A stretch of 64,000 nucleotides of DNA from JBAXTZ01 sp041666525. Lineage in GTDB: Bacteria; Bacillota; Negativicutes; JBAXTZ01. This document shows, piece by piece, positions 40,166-49,703 of this stretch (position 1 is its first letter; every line of letters begins with the position of its first letter). The DNA is taken from assembly GCA_041666525.1 (NCBI GenBank), contig JBAYGT010000003.1, positions 62,001 through 126,000 on the forward strand, written 5' to 3'. Under the pieces are notes generated by a model. That model was given only the letters and a program-made list of their open reading frames with translations. It made no database searches and had not been told where the DNA came from. The position numbers were made by a program, and so were the translations under genes.

Positions 40166-41332
40166 ATGAATTTTGTATTCATTTCACCACATTTTCCGGC
40201 TACCTGTAAAAACATTTGCAAAGCGTTGAAAAACAGAGGCATAAATGTTCTTGGGATTGCTGATACGCCTTATGCAATGTTGGAACCGGACTTGAAAGCA
40301 GTTTTGACGGATTATTATGAAGTTAGTGACTTGCACAATACCGACGAACTTGCGCGAGCGTGTGGATTTTTTACTTACAAGTATGGCAAAATTGATCGAG
40401 TTGAGTCGAACAATGAATATTGGCTGATGACAGATGCGGCTATTCGTGAAATGTTCAATGTGTTTGGCAAAAAACCGGATGAGTTGCGTTATTGTATCCA
40501 AAAATCATTGATGAAAGCGAAATTTATCGAAGCTGGTATAACGGTTGCCCGCGGAAGAGTTCTGGATAATTATCAGGACGCCAAGAATTTTGTTGCAGAA
40601 GTTGGATTTCCGATTGTCGGCAAACCAGATCGCGGAGTAGGCGCTTCCGGTACGTATAAGCTCGAATCAGACGCTGAATTGCAGGCGTTTTTTGCCGATA
40701 AAGCTGATGACACTGAGTATATTTTTGAAGAGTTTATTTCCGGACAGATAGTAACTTATGATGGCATCGTTGACAGAAACGGCGAACCGGTTTTAGCGAT
40801 GTCGAGTGTTTATGGTGAAGGTGTTATGGAATCGGTTAATTCCGATAATCATATTTACTTTTTCACTGATCGCCATATTGATCCGGTCATTGAAGAGTAT
40901 GGACGCAGGATATTGAAAACTTTTGATCTTAAAGAGCGATTCTTCCACTTTGAGTTCTTCCGTACTCATAATGACGGCAAAATTCTCGCATTAGAAGTTA
41001 ATTGCCGCGCTCCGGGCGGGTTTACAATGGATATGTGGAATTATGCTTGTGATACAGACGTTTATGGCATTTACGCCGACCTTGTGGCTTATGGAAAAAC
41101 TGATATAAGTTGTGAACGTAAATATTATTCATGCCATATTGGTCGTAAGAGTAACCGCAATTATCAGCATAGCCACGGGCAGATTATGAATAGATTTGGT
41201 CATATGGTCACAAATCATATGGAACTGCCGGCTGTGTTAGCACGAGCGATGGGTAATTATGTTTATTTGATTCGCGCAACGGAAAAAAATGAATTAATGG
41301 ACGCGGTTAATTACATTTTGTGGTTAGATTAA
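40166..41332 (+). CDS. ATP-grasp ligase-like protein 1
   Basis: This 388-residue protein has an ATP-grasp fold: an N-terminal Rossmann-like region (FVFISPHFPATCKNICKALKNRGINVLGI), a KAKFIEAGITVARG hinge, the GFPIVGKPDRGVGASGTYKL ATP-binding loop, FEEFISGQIVTYDG, and the metal-binding LALEVNCRAPGGFTMDMWNYACD. It would form an amide or similar bond between a carboxylate and an amine or thiol through an acyl phosphate. The substrate is unknown. It is a close paralogue of the next gene, and an esterase follows, suggesting a three-gene functional unit. Confidence 0.85.
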   Translation: MNFVFISPHFPATCKNICKALKNRGINVLGIADTPYAMLEPDLKAVLTDYYEVSDLHNTDELARACGFFTYKYGKIDRVESNNEYWLMTDAAIREMFNVFGKKPDELRYCIQKSLMKAKFIEAGITVARGRVLDNYQDAKNFVAEVGFPIVGKPDRGVGASGTYKLESDAELQAFFADKADDTEYIFEEFISGQIVTYDGIVDRNGEPVLAMSSVYGEGVMESVNSDNHIYFFTDRHIDPVIEEYGRRILKTFDLKERFFHFEFFRTHNDGKILALEVNCRAPGGFTMDMWNYACDTDVYGIYADLVAYGKTDISCERKYYSCHIGRKSNRNYQHSHGQIMNRFGHMVTNHMELPAVLARAMGNYVYLIRATEKNELMDAVNYILWLD

Positions 41333-41346
41333 GGAGGAGTATATTT

Positions 41347-42519
41347 ATGAATATTGTATTGATTTCCCCGTATTTTCCACCTAATTGGAAATATTTTGCT
41401 ATTGGGTTGAAGCGTGCCGGCGCTAACGTGTTGGCGCTTGGTGATGCCGATTATGATACATTTGACCCAGAGTTGAGCATGGCGCTTACCGAGTATGTTC
41501 GAGTGTCGGATTTGCACAATTACGAAGAGTTGCAGCGTGCTTGCGGATATTTTGTTTGGAAATACGGTTCGATCGATCGGATTGAATCGCATAATGAGTA
41601 TTGGTTGGAAACCGATGCCAAATTGCGTTCGGACTTTAATGTTTATGGTGTGCGCGAACATCAACTTGAAGCGATCAAAAACAAGACAGGGATGAAACAG
41701 GTTTATATCAATGCTGGTTTAAACGTAGCTCGTGGTCGTTTGGTTAATAATTCCGAAGAGGCTCGGGCATTTATTGCTGAAGTTGGTTTTCCGGTAGTTG
41801 CCAAACCCGATGTTGGTGTGGGAGCTGCTAAAACCTATAAAATTGAATCCGAAGATGATATGAATTTCTTCCTCGAAGATCGGTTGCAGTGTGATTATAT
41901 TATGGAAGAGTTTATTGTCGGTGACTTGTATTCGTTTGACGGACTGACCGACAAGGACGGAAACATTCGTTTCTGGAATGCCAATTATTTCTGCCGTGGC
42001 GTTATGGAAACTGTTAATAAGGATTTGGACATTTTTTATCATACCTGCCGTTATGACTTACCTGCCGGACTAAAAGAAGCGGGCGAACGTACGGTTAAGG
42101 CCTTTGATGTTCGGGAACGATTCTTCCATTTTGAGTATTTTGTCAACAAAAAAGACGGCCGAATTGTCTGTCTGGAAGTCAATATGCGTCCACCCGGTGG
42201 TGTAACCATGGATATGTTTAATTATGCTTGTGATGTTAACTTGTATGATGAGTGGGCAAAATTGGTTTGCGGATTACCGGTGTTGCCGAATGGTTTTGAA
42301 CATAAATACTATGCGTCACATATTGGCCGCAAAATTGATAAAAACTATATCCACAGCCATGAAGAAATCATGCATAAATGCGGTAAGTTTATCATTGCTC
42401 AACAACCGATTAGTGGCGTGTTCCGTGGCGCGCTGGGAGACTATGTATATATTGCCCGCGCTGAGCAGCTTGATCAGTTGAATGAAGTTATTGCGTTTAT
42501 TCAGGCAAAATACGAGTAG
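41347..42519 (+). CDS. ATP-grasp ligase-like protein 2
   Basis: This 390-residue paralogue of the preceding protein is collinear over the full length. It keeps ISPYFPPNWKYFAIGLKRAGANVLAL, KPDVGVGAAKTYKI, MEEFIVGDLYSFDG and CLEVNMRPPGGVTMDMFNYACD. Shared segments such as RFFHFEYF and SHIGRKIDKNYIHSHEEIM show recent duplication. The ATG at 41347 follows AAGGAGGAG. Two paralogues side by side could add successive building blocks or form a heteromeric ligase (inference). Confidence 0.85.
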   Translation: MNIVLISPYFPPNWKYFAIGLKRAGANVLALGDADYDTFDPELSMALTEYVRVSDLHNYEELQRACGYFVWKYGSIDRIESHNEYWLETDAKLRSDFNVYGVREHQLEAIKNKTGMKQVYINAGLNVARGRLVNNSEEARAFIAEVGFPVVAKPDVGVGAAKTYKIESEDDMNFFLEDRLQCDYIMEEFIVGDLYSFDGLTDKDGNIRFWNANYFCRGVMETVNKDLDIFYHTCRYDLPAGLKEAGERTVKAFDVRERFFHFEYFVNKKDGRIVCLEVNMRPPGGVTMDMFNYACDVNLYDEWAKLVCGLPVLPNGFEHKYYASHIGRKIDKNYIHSHEEIMHKCGKFIIAQQPISGVFRGALGDYVYIARAEQLDQLNEVIAFIQAKYE

Positions 42520-42596
42520 ATTACTATTGTTGAAAATTGTCGTTACCCTGCGGCCCGGTTGGCCGTTAAAATAAAAATTTATCGGGAGGATATTTT

Positions 42597-43349
42597 ATGA
42601 ATATTGAATACCATAAGCATTGGAGTAGCAATCTGAATCGGGAAATGGAATACAAAGTTTACGGGCATTCCGGTAAACCGATTATCGTGTTTCCGTCAAG
42701 CGGCGGCTCGTTCTACGAATACGAAGACTTCAAGATGATCGAAGCATGTCAGCCGTATATTGACGCCGGTTCGATTCAGTTTTTTTCGGTGAGCAGCGTG
42801 GATAAAGAAATGTGGTTGTCAACAACTCATCCGATGGAGCATCGGGCGTGGGCAAGCAACGCGTTTGATAAATACATTACCGATGAATTTACTCCAATAG
42901 TTCGCGCGCGCACCGGTTACCAAACATTTATGGCTACCGGTTGCAGTATGGGCGCCTATCATAGTCTGAATATGTGGTTGCGTCATCCGGAAATTTTTGA
43001 CGAAGCGATTGCTTTGTCAGGGCGTTATGATTTAGTTTTTGAAGATAATAGCAACGATGTAAGCAACGAAACGTTGTATTACAATGCGCCAGTACGCTAT
43101 TTCCCGAATTTGAACAACGAGTGGTATCTTGACAAGTATCGTCATAGCCGCGTAATTGTATGTTCGGGTCAAGGTCCGTGGGAAGCGGAGACTCTGAAAG
43201 AAACTTATGAGATGCAGGAATTGTTCCGACAAAAAAACGTTCCGGTGGATATTCAAATTTGGGGTACCGAGGTTGCGCATGATTGGCCGTGGTGGCGCAA
43301 GCAGATGCCGGTATTTTTGGACAAACTCGGCTACGCAAAAGTTGGTTAA
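42597..43349 (+). CDS. esterase-family protein (putative esterase D-like)
   Basis: This 250-residue alpha/beta-hydrolase of the putative esterase family has a PIIVFPSSGGSFYEYED oxyanion segment, the nucleophile elbow TGCSMGAYHSL with Ser at the centre, and a C-terminal catalytic His in AHDWPWWRKQMP. Such proteins hydrolyse acyl esters or transfer acyl groups. The ribosome binding site is GGGAGGAT. It follows the two ATP-grasp genes on the same strand after 77 bases containing a small GC-rich hairpin, and is closed by a terminator. Confidence 0.85.
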   Translation: MNIEYHKHWSSNLNREMEYKVYGHSGKPIIVFPSSGGSFYEYEDFKMIEACQPYIDAGSIQFFSVSSVDKEMWLSTTHPMEHRAWASNAFDKYITDEFTPIVRARTGYQTFMATGCSMGAYHSLNMWLRHPEIFDEAIALSGRYDLVFEDNSNDVSNETLYYNAPVRYFPNLNNEWYLDKYRHSRVIVCSGQGPWEAETLKETYEMQELFRQKNVPVDIQIWGTEVAHDWPWWRKQMPVFLDKLGYAKVG

Positions 43350-43371
43350 AATCTTAACAGTCAGAATTATT

Positions 43372-43405
43372 AAAAAGCAGTCGCATTGCGGCTGCTTTTT
43401 TGTTT
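43372..43405 (+). terminator. intrinsic terminator after the esterase gene
   Basis: The hairpin AAAAAGCAG(T)CG / CG(G)CTGCTTTTT has a CATTG-containing loop, with the T run in and after the 3' arm. Confidence 0.85.
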
Positions 43406-43457
43406 GCGGACACATACAAAATGCGCTAAAATTGAGTCAGTTAGTATTTGGAGAAGT

Positions 43458-44441
43458 ATGGATAATAAATGGTGGAAAGTCGCAATTGCAGTCAGTGCAG
43501 CTTTGATTATAGTTGGCGCTATCTATTTTGCGATTGATAATCGGTTTTTGCTTGGTAATATTCCGTCAGGCCAAGAGGCGCCAAAAAAAATTGCGCTGGT
43601 GCTACGTTCGACGGATAATCCGAGCTTTATTGAGATGGAACGAACAGCGCGTATTAGTGAATTGGCGCTGGGCGTTAATATTATTGTGCGAAAACTCAGT
43701 CAGGAAGTTGATTCGAGTGAACAAATTGCCATACTTCATGATTTGGCAAATCAGGATATTGACGCACTTGTGATTGATCCGGTTGATTCGATGGCGTTAT
43801 TACCGGTGATAAAACAATATCAAGCGGCGGGAATACCGGTAGTAAATGTGGGTTGTCGTTTGGATCCGGCATCAATGATTCAGTTTAATATGTCGGTACC
43901 GCCGTTTGTATGTATCGATAATGAATCAGCTGCTTATGACGCGGCGAAGTTTGTCAGCGACCGGATAACGAAGCCTACTAATGTGGTTTTATTTATGGGA
44001 ATTAATTCTTCGATTTTATCTGACACGCGTAAGCGTGGTGCGTTGCGTGCTTTTTCCGAGAATCCGTATTGTGCGCTAAAGCTCACTAAAATTGTTTATT
44101 GGAGCAAAAATCAGGCAACTTTCACCGCGAAAACGCTTTATAATGATTACGCATCAATCGGTTGTTTTTTTTGCGTAGACGACGTTGTAGCAATCGGGGT
44201 AGCTGAATATTTAGAGCAGACCAACCGCAGGGACGTAATGGTTGTTGGTTTTGGCGATCTTAAAGCTGCAGAAACATATATTGAAAAAGGTTATATGACG
44301 CTAACTGTTGCTGAGCGCAGCGGTAAGCAAATTAGTACCGCAATCAAATATGCCGTTGACTTGCTTGACGGCAAAAAAGTGCCGCAGGCAACCTATATTG
44401 ACTATTCGCTGGTCGATGATAAAATGCTGAAAGAGCGATAG
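43458..44441 (+). CDS. membrane-anchored sugar-binding (RbsB-type) protein
   Basis: This 327-residue protein starts with one hydrophobic segment (VAIAVSAALIIVGAIYFAI) that probably anchors it in the inner membrane; there is no lipobox. The rest is a periplasmic binding protein of the ribose/LacI-like type: KIALVLRSTDNPSF, DIDALVIDPVDS, GIPVVNVGC, VVLFMGINSS, and a late VGFGDLKAAETYIEKG. No permease or ATPase gene is adjacent, so it may be a sensor or an orphan transporter component. The ATG at 43458 follows TTGGAGAAG; the longer frame runs into the terminator. Confidence 0.8.
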   Translation: MDNKWWKVAIAVSAALIIVGAIYFAIDNRFLLGNIPSGQEAPKKIALVLRSTDNPSFIEMERTARISELALGVNIIVRKLSQEVDSSEQIAILHDLANQDIDALVIDPVDSMALLPVIKQYQAAGIPVVNVGCRLDPASMIQFNMSVPPFVCIDNESAAYDAAKFVSDRITKPTNVVLFMGINSSILSDTRKRGALRAFSENPYCALKLTKIVYWSKNQATFTAKTLYNDYASIGCFFCVDDVVAIGVAEYLEQTNRRDVMVVGFGDLKAAETYIEKGYMTLTVAERSGKQISTAIKYAVDLLDGKKVPQATYIDYSLVDDKMLKER

Positions 44442-44449
44442 AGGTAGAG

Positions 44450-44908
44450 ATGCACATTGTATTAGTTGAACCTGAGATTCCCGGTAACACCGGAAACATT
44501 GCGCGATTGTGCGCAGCGACCGGCGCTGAATTGCACTTGGTAAAACCGTTGGGATTTTCAATTGCCGACAAACAACTCAAACGCGCTGGCTTAGACTATT
44601 GGCATTTGTTAAAAGTGCATGTTTACGAAAATATTGCTGAGGTTTTCGTTGCTTATCCGCACGGACGGTTTTTTTATAACACTACCAAAGCTGTGCGGAG
44701 TTATTCGGAAATTGAATTTGTACCGGATGATTTTATTGTGTTTGGCAGGGAAACGGCAGGATTGCCGGCAGAATTGCTTGCAGATAACCCGAATTACTGT
44801 CTTAGAATTCCGATGGTTGATGGTGCGCGATCATTGAATCTATCTAATGCCGTAGCAATTGTACTGTATGACGCATTGCGTCAAAATGCTTTTGCCGGGC
44901 TGGTTTGA
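44450..44908 (+). CDS. trmL: tRNA (cytidine/uridine-34 2'-O)-methyltransferase TrmL
   Basis: This 152-residue SPOUT methyltransferase has the full set of TrmL motifs: HIVLVEPEIPGNTGNIARLC, LVKPLGFSI, FGRETAGLP and the knot segment IPMVDGARSLNLSNAVAIVLYDALRQ. It methylates the ribose at the wobble position of tRNA-Leu isoacceptors. Length is typical. The ribosome binding site GAGGTAGAG lies just after the preceding stop. Confidence 0.95.
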   Translation: MHIVLVEPEIPGNTGNIARLCAATGAELHLVKPLGFSIADKQLKRAGLDYWHLLKVHVYENIAEVFVAYPHGRFFYNTTKAVRSYSEIEFVPDDFIVFGRETAGLPAELLADNPNYCLRIPMVDGARSLNLSNAVAIVLYDALRQNAFAGLV

Positions 44909-44916
44909 GGTAAATA

Positions 44917-45783
44917 ATGAATAAAGTGTATTTTGGTACTGCCGGAAATCCTGATGAATTCTACGAATCCGGTAAGAAACGTTCTGAACAAATGCCGGAA
45001 TGGTTGAAAAACTATAATCTCAGCGCCTATGAATACCAATGCGGCAGGGGTGTGAATGTCGGCGAGGAGACTGCCCGCAAGATTGGCGTTCAGGCACAAA
45101 TATATGGAATACGAATGAGCGTTCACGCGCCATATTTTATTAGCCTCGCAACAACTGATGACAGTACTTTTGAAAATACTAAACAGCATATATTCAACTC
45201 GCTTCGTGCTGCGCAATGGTTAGGGGCTTATGCAGTCATATTTCATGTCGGCGGCGTAGGTAAGCAAGAACGCTCGTTGGCATTTGAGCTGGCGCAAACT
45301 CGGTTTGCGGCTATCGTTAAAGAAGCAGAAACTTTAGGGCTAAATGAGGTGTTGTTGGCGCCGGAGACGCATGGTAAAGTAAATCAATTGGGTACCATTA
45401 AAGAAATAATTGAGTTCTGCAAAATTACTGACTGGACAATTCCGGCTATTGATTTCGGTCATATCAATTCAGTGGGTCAGGGCTACATCGTTGATGAAAT
45501 TCAGTATCAGGGAATATTCGATGAGCTTACCCAAAGTTTAGGTGCAGACATCGCGTCCAATATTCACATTCATTTTAGTCAGATTGAGTTTACGAGGGCT
45601 GGCGAAAAAAAACACCATACTTTTGCTGATGGATTTGGGCCGCCGTTTGAACCGCTGATGCGAGTGATTAAAAAGAACAATTATACTCCGACAATAATTT
45701 GCGAATCAAACGGTACTCAGGCTAAAGATGCGTTAGCAATGCAACGCTATTACGAAAGTATTTCAAATAAACCGTCATATTGA
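44917..45783 (+). CDS. endonuclease IV-like TIM-barrel protein
   Basis: This 288-residue protein resembles apurinic endonuclease IV: MSVHAPYFISLAT, AVIFHVGGVGK, LLAPETHGK, PAIDFGHINS, IHIHFSQ and ICESNG supply the His, Glu and Asp residues of a trinuclear Zn site. The overall sequence diverges from classical Nfo, with YEYQCGRGVN near the N-terminus. Many annotations call this group 'TIM barrel protein' or 'deoxyribonuclease IV'. It probably acts in base-excision repair. It is followed by a bidirectional terminator. Confidence 0.85.
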   Translation: MNKVYFGTAGNPDEFYESGKKRSEQMPEWLKNYNLSAYEYQCGRGVNVGEETARKIGVQAQIYGIRMSVHAPYFISLATTDDSTFENTKQHIFNSLRAAQWLGAYAVIFHVGGVGKQERSLAFELAQTRFAAIVKEAETLGLNEVLLAPETHGKVNQLGTIKEIIEFCKITDWTIPAIDFGHINSVGQGYIVDEIQYQGIFDELTQSLGADIASNIHIHFSQIEFTRAGEKKHHTFADGFGPPFEPLMRVIKKNNYTPTIICESNGTQAKDALAMQRYYESISNKPSY

Positions 45784-45790
45784 AAACAAC

Positions 45791-45829
45791 AAAAACCTCG
45801 TAAGGCGTTATTTGTCTTACGAGGTTTTG
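45791..45829. terminator. bidirectional terminator between convergent genes
   Basis: A perfect 13-bp stem AAAACCTCGTAAG / CTTACGAGGTTTT has an eleven-base loop. It serves trmL/TIM-barrel on the plus strand and the UDP-glucose dehydrogenase gene on the minus strand. Confidence 0.85.
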
Positions 45830-45850
45830 GTAAATTGGTTTTCGATTGAC

Positions 45851-47182
45851 TCAACTCTTGCCGATACAGTGATACTCGAATTTTTCATTTTCAAGAATGT
45901 CGGTATAAGCGATGTATTGATTACGTCCGTCAAAAATAATTTTGTTGTTCAGACGATTGCCGAGTTCCAAGAAATCTGGTGCGCGGAATTCGCGCCATTC
46001 GGTAAGCAACAGCAAAGCATCAGCCTTTTCAAGCGCGTCATATTTATTTTTGCAATAACGTACATTCGGATTATCTTTTAGATATATTTGCTCGGCCTCA
46101 GACATTGATTTTGGATCATAGGCTGCAATGGTTGCGCCGCGGGCAGTCAGAATGTTGATGATATCAATAGCTGGTGCTTCACGCATATCGTCAGTGTTAG
46201 GCTTAAATGACAATCCCCAAACTGCAAAATGCTTTCCTGTCAAATCCTTGCCGAAACGCTCGATTACTCTGTTTGCCAAGACGATTTTCTGTGAATCATT
46301 TACTTGCTTTACCGATTGTAGCAAACTAGGCGTATAGCCTAACGCTTGCGCTTGATGAATAAGGGACTTGACATCTTTTGGAAAACAACTGCCGCCATAG
46401 CCAATTCCCGGATAAATAAAGCTATAGCCGATACGCGAGTCGCTACCAATACCGATTCGCACTTCGTTGACATCAGCGCCAATGCGTTCGCAGATGTTTG
46501 CCATTTCGTTAATAAAAGAAATTTTGGTAGCCAAAATTGCGTTGGCGGCATATTTTGTCATTTCGGCACTGCGCACACTCATGACTGTGAATTTATCGTG
46601 ATTCATTGAAAACGGTTTATACAATTGTCGTAATTTTTCGACAATCGCCGGATTATCGCAGCCAATAATAATTCGATCCGGTTTCATACAATCGGCAACC
46701 GCGCAGCCTTCCTTGAGAAATTCAGGGTTGGAAACAACGCTGAATTTGCTGATTGATTTGCGCAATCTCAAACGCTCGGTAATTATTTCGCTTACGATAT
46801 CGGCTGTTCCGATTGGAACGGTTGACTTATTGACGATGATAATATCAGTCGCAATGCTGTCGCCAATTTCCCTGGCTGCTGCGCGAACAAAGCTCATATC
46901 GGTGCTTCCATCGTCGCTGCTCGGTGTTCCGACGGCGATAAAACAGATATCGGCATTGTCAAGACTACCGGACAGAGAAGTCGCGAATTTTAAATGCCCG
47001 GACTCAACGTTTTCTGCAACCATTTTTTCCAGACCAGGCTCATATATCGGCATTACTCCATTTAGAAGTTTGTTAATTCTATCCTTGTTCTTATCGACAC
47101 ATAGAACGTGGTTTCCGGCATCGGCAAAACATACCCCGGTTACCAAACCTACATAACCTGTGCCTACAACTACTAAACGCAT
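45851..47182 (-). CDS. ugd: UDP-glucose 6-dehydrogenase
   Basis: This 443-residue enzyme oxidises UDP-glucose to UDP-glucuronate with NAD. Motifs: the Rossmann MRLVVVGTGYVGLVTGVCFAD, VGTPSSDDGSTDMS, NPEFLKEGCAV, and the catalytic Cys in GIGYGGSCFPKDVKSL. The C-terminal domain has WGLSFKPNTDDMREAP. The ATG with a GGAGGA site is at 47182, downstream of a longer frame. Its start overlaps the end of the epimerase gene by about ten bases, showing coupling. It supplies uronic-acid donors for the polysaccharide. Confidence 0.95.
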   Translation of the reverse strand: MRLVVVGTGYVGLVTGVCFADAGNHVLCVDKNKDRINKLLNGVMPIYEPGLEKMVAENVESGHLKFATSLSGSLDNADICFIAVGTPSSDDGSTDMSFVRAAAREIGDSIATDIIIVNKSTVPIGTADIVSEIITERLRLRKSISKFSVVSNPEFLKEGCAVADCMKPDRIIIGCDNPAIVEKLRQLYKPFSMNHDKFTVMSVRSAEMTKYAANAILATKISFINEMANICERIGADVNEVRIGIGSDSRIGYSFIYPGIGYGGSCFPKDVKSLIHQAQALGYTPSLLQSVKQVNDSQKIVLANRVIERFGKDLTGKHFAVWGLSFKPNTDDMREAPAIDIINILTARGATIAAYDPKSMSEAEQIYLKDNPNVRYCKNKYDALEKADALLLLTEWREFRAPDFLELGNRLNNKIIFDGRNQYIAYTDILENEKFEYHCIGKS

Positions 47183-48114
47183 CGTTCCTCCAAATACCAT
47201 TTTACGAATTTTTCCAAACCAATGTCAATCGGCGTTTCCGGGTTATAACCAAGCTCGCGTTGAGATTTTGTTACGTCGGCAAAAGTTACCGGCACGTCGC
47301 CTGGTTGGAGTGGTTGATGATTGAAAATTGCCGATTTGCCAATAATTATTTCTAGCTTTTCGACTAATTGTTTGAGGGTAGTGGTACGGCAGTTACCTAA
47401 ATTAAAAATCGCAAATTTTTCTTTATCATAGTTTATTGCACCCTTGATGCCACTTACGATATCGCTGATATAAGTGTAATCACGGGAAGTGCTGCCGTCG
47501 CCATAGAATTCAATCGGGCTTTCTTCGATAATCGCTCGTGTGAATTTGTGGATGGCCAGATCCGGACGTTGACGCGGTCCGTAAACTGTAAAAAATCGCA
47601 ATCCGATGAATTGTATCGGATATAAGTATGCGTAACTGTGTCCGATTAATTCGCCGGCGATTTTAGTAGCAGCATATGGGCTGATCGGGTTGAGTACATA
47701 ATCGTCTTCACGCCAAGGCGTGTTGGGGTTGACGCCATATACGCTGCTGGAACTGGCAAAAATGAATTTCTTAATTTCGCGAACTTTGGCAAATTCTAGC
47801 AGGTTCTGTGTGCCTTCAATGTTTACACTCTGATAGAGCATCGGCTGCAAGATACTTGGACGAACGCCGGCACGTGCTGCTAAATGAATTATTGTGTCGC
47901 ACTCCGGAAGTCTGGACAAGTCACTGCGGATATCTCGCTCAATTAATTGATAATTTGCATAATTATAATGATTATGAATGTTTTTCCTTTTGATAGTTTC
48001 ATCATAATAACTATCAAAATTATCCATACAGACAACAGAATGTCCCGCTGTCAGTAAATCGTCAATAAGACTGCTGCCGATAAATCCGGCGCCGCCGGTA
48101 ACGAGAAATCGCAT
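47173..48114 (-). CDS. NAD-dependent sugar-nucleotide epimerase (UDP-glucuronate 4-epimerase-like)
   Basis: This 313-residue short-chain dehydrogenase/epimerase has GGAGFIGSSLIDDLL for NAD binding, the AARAGVRPSI segment typical of UDP-glucuronate 4-epimerases (CapI/LspL type), SSSVYG, and the catalytic Tyr-Lys in PYAATK. The product would be UDP-galacturonate, using the UDP-glucuronate made by the next gene. It is transcribed between the sugar transferase and ugd on the minus strand. Confidence 0.9.
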   Translation of the reverse strand: MRFLVTGGAGFIGSSLIDDLLTAGHSVVCMDNFDSYYDETIKRKNIHNHYNYANYQLIERDIRSDLSRLPECDTIIHLAARAGVRPSILQPMLYQSVNIEGTQNLLEFAKVREIKKFIFASSSSVYGVNPNTPWREDDYVLNPISPYAATKIAGELIGHSYAYLYPIQFIGLRFFTVYGPRQRPDLAIHKFTRAIIEESPIEFYGDGSTSRDYTYISDIVSGIKGAINYDKEKFAIFNLGNCRTTTLKQLVEKLEIIIGKSAIFNHQPLQPGDVPVTFADVTKSQRELGYNPETPIDIGLEKFVKWYLEERCV

Positions 48115-48125
48115 ATTCTTCTCCT

Positions 48126-49526
48126 CTACAAATTATCTTTAGAGATCGTCAAAGTTGTTTTTATAGATTCTAAATCAAAGGTTCCCTCGGCGCTACTGCG
48201 GCTAAAAAAAATGTTCAGCGTCTGCAGCATAATTGAAATATCGGCAATCAGAACGCCCCATTTCTGACACTTGTTGATATAGTACAAGTCGTAGAGTATT
48301 TTGTATTCGGGAGCGGTATTGTATTTGCCAAATATCTGCGCCAGCCCGGTTATTCCCGGTTTTACATGGTGACGAAAATAATAAAAAGGAATTTTTTTGT
48401 CGAACACATCTGTGAATATCTTACGTTCAGGTCGTGGACCGACAACGCTCATGTTGCCTAATAGCACATTAATGAATTGGGGGATTTCATCAATTCGGGT
48501 CTTTCGGATAAAACTTCCAACTTTTGTCAACCGGGCATCGTTTTGCGTGGATAGAATTGCGCCGGTGTGTTTCTCGGCATCATTGCGCATACTGCGAAAT
48601 TTATAAACGAAAAATTCCTTGTTATTGAGTCCGACGCGCAACTGTTTGTAGAAAATTGGACCAGGGCTGTCGAGCTTAATGGCGATGGCAACTGCCAACA
48701 TAAGGGGAAAAGAGAATAATAGCGCAAAAAAAGAAAAAACAAGGTCGAGAGTTCTTTTTGCCACTCGATTTTCGTTAGCAAGACGAAATTTTGGTGCTGA
48801 AAAAGTCATTATGTCATCAATAGTGTGCATTGATGCGCCGTTACTCATTATCGCCAGAGCTGAAGGAACGTAAATCAAATCAATGTTGTTCAGTAAACAA
48901 AACGCGGTAAGTTCGGAGACGCTCGCATAAGCAAATCCTGCGCCTAATATGATGGTTTTGATTGCTTTTACGTTGATGCAGTTGAGATTGCCAACTTCGT
49001 CGTACCAACCTGCGAGGTTGTAGCGTGACTGTGTATGTGAAGAAATGCGCGCTACTATCCAAGCGGCTTCATTTTTTTTGGCAAACAGTAACGTGGGAGT
49101 TTTTGCATAGACGCGTGAGTATGCATTCCAGCGAACAATATTGGCAGCAAGATAAAAAGAAGAGACGATAAAACCGTAGACGACAAGCATCTTTCTGGAA
49201 GAATCCATGTTTGCGAAATAAACTAGTACCAGCAGTATCACAATACTCTTTGCGAGTGAAGCAATTGTGCGTGAAATGGTTTCATCTAATCGTCGTTCCT
49301 GATAGTTGTATACATCGTTTACCGTGAAAAAAAACAGCGTCAAGAAAGTCAAAAACGGCACATACAGTAGTTCAAAATTGTTCAACGCCGTATACTTGAT
49401 GTCAATCGAAAAAAACAAAGCATCAGTAATAAATAACGCCAACGCACTGATAAAAATATCCACTGTGTACTGGAAGATTCGGTGAAGCATTTTTAATGTG
49501 ATAAATTTTTGCATAACATTCTTCAT
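48126..49526 (-). CDS. initiating sugar-phosphate transferase (WbaP/CpsE-type)
   Basis: This 466-residue polyprenyl-phosphate sugar-phosphotransferase has four or five N-terminal membrane helices, a central nucleotide-binding-like region, and a C-terminal bacterial sugar transferase domain: KRTLDLVFSFFALLFS, then DSPGPIFYKQLRVG, FVYKFRSMRNDAE and TRIDEIPQFINVLLGNMSVVGPRPE. It transfers hexose-1-phosphate to undecaprenyl phosphate and so starts the polysaccharide repeat unit. It is the first gene of the minus-strand operon. Confidence 0.92.
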   Translation of the reverse strand: MKNVMQKFITLKMLHRIFQYTVDIFISALALFITDALFFSIDIKYTALNNFELLYVPFLTFLTLFFFTVNDVYNYQERRLDETISRTIASLAKSIVILLVLVYFANMDSSRKMLVVYGFIVSSFYLAANIVRWNAYSRVYAKTPTLLFAKKNEAAWIVARISSHTQSRYNLAGWYDEVGNLNCINVKAIKTIILGAGFAYASVSELTAFCLLNNIDLIYVPSALAIMSNGASMHTIDDIMTFSAPKFRLANENRVAKRTLDLVFSFFALLFSFPLMLAVAIAIKLDSPGPIFYKQLRVGLNNKEFFVYKFRSMRNDAEKHTGAILSTQNDARLTKVGSFIRKTRIDEIPQFINVLLGNMSVVGPRPERKIFTDVFDKKIPFYYFRHHVKPGITGLAQIFGKYNTAPEYKILYDLYYINKCQKWGVLIADISIMLQTLNIFFSRSSAEGTFDLESIKTTLTISKDNL

Positions 49527-49584
49527 AGTGGTCCTCGTTTAAATGTTGAATTGAAATTAAGTTTAAAAACAATCAGCAATAGCT

Positions 49585-49613
49585 TTGTATTCTGTCCTAA
49601 CTTGTGACATAAT
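49585..49613 (+). promoter_or_regulatory. promoter of the flippase gene
   Basis: TTGTAT (49585-49590), 17 bases, then CATAAT (49608-49613) with a TGA extended -10, about 90 bases before the flippase start in the divergent intergenic region. Confidence 0.5.
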
Positions 49614-49703
49614 GCATAATTATCACACGAAATTAATAAAAAAACAACGCAAAAGACTGCAATAGCAGTCAAAAACCATGTTAAAGATAGGAAAAAAGAT
49701 TTT

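Noticed and set aside
42548..42566. GC-rich hairpin (CGGCC / GGCCG) between the second ATP-grasp gene and the esterase
   Set aside because: Short stem without a T run; insufficient to call a terminator, though it might be a processing site.
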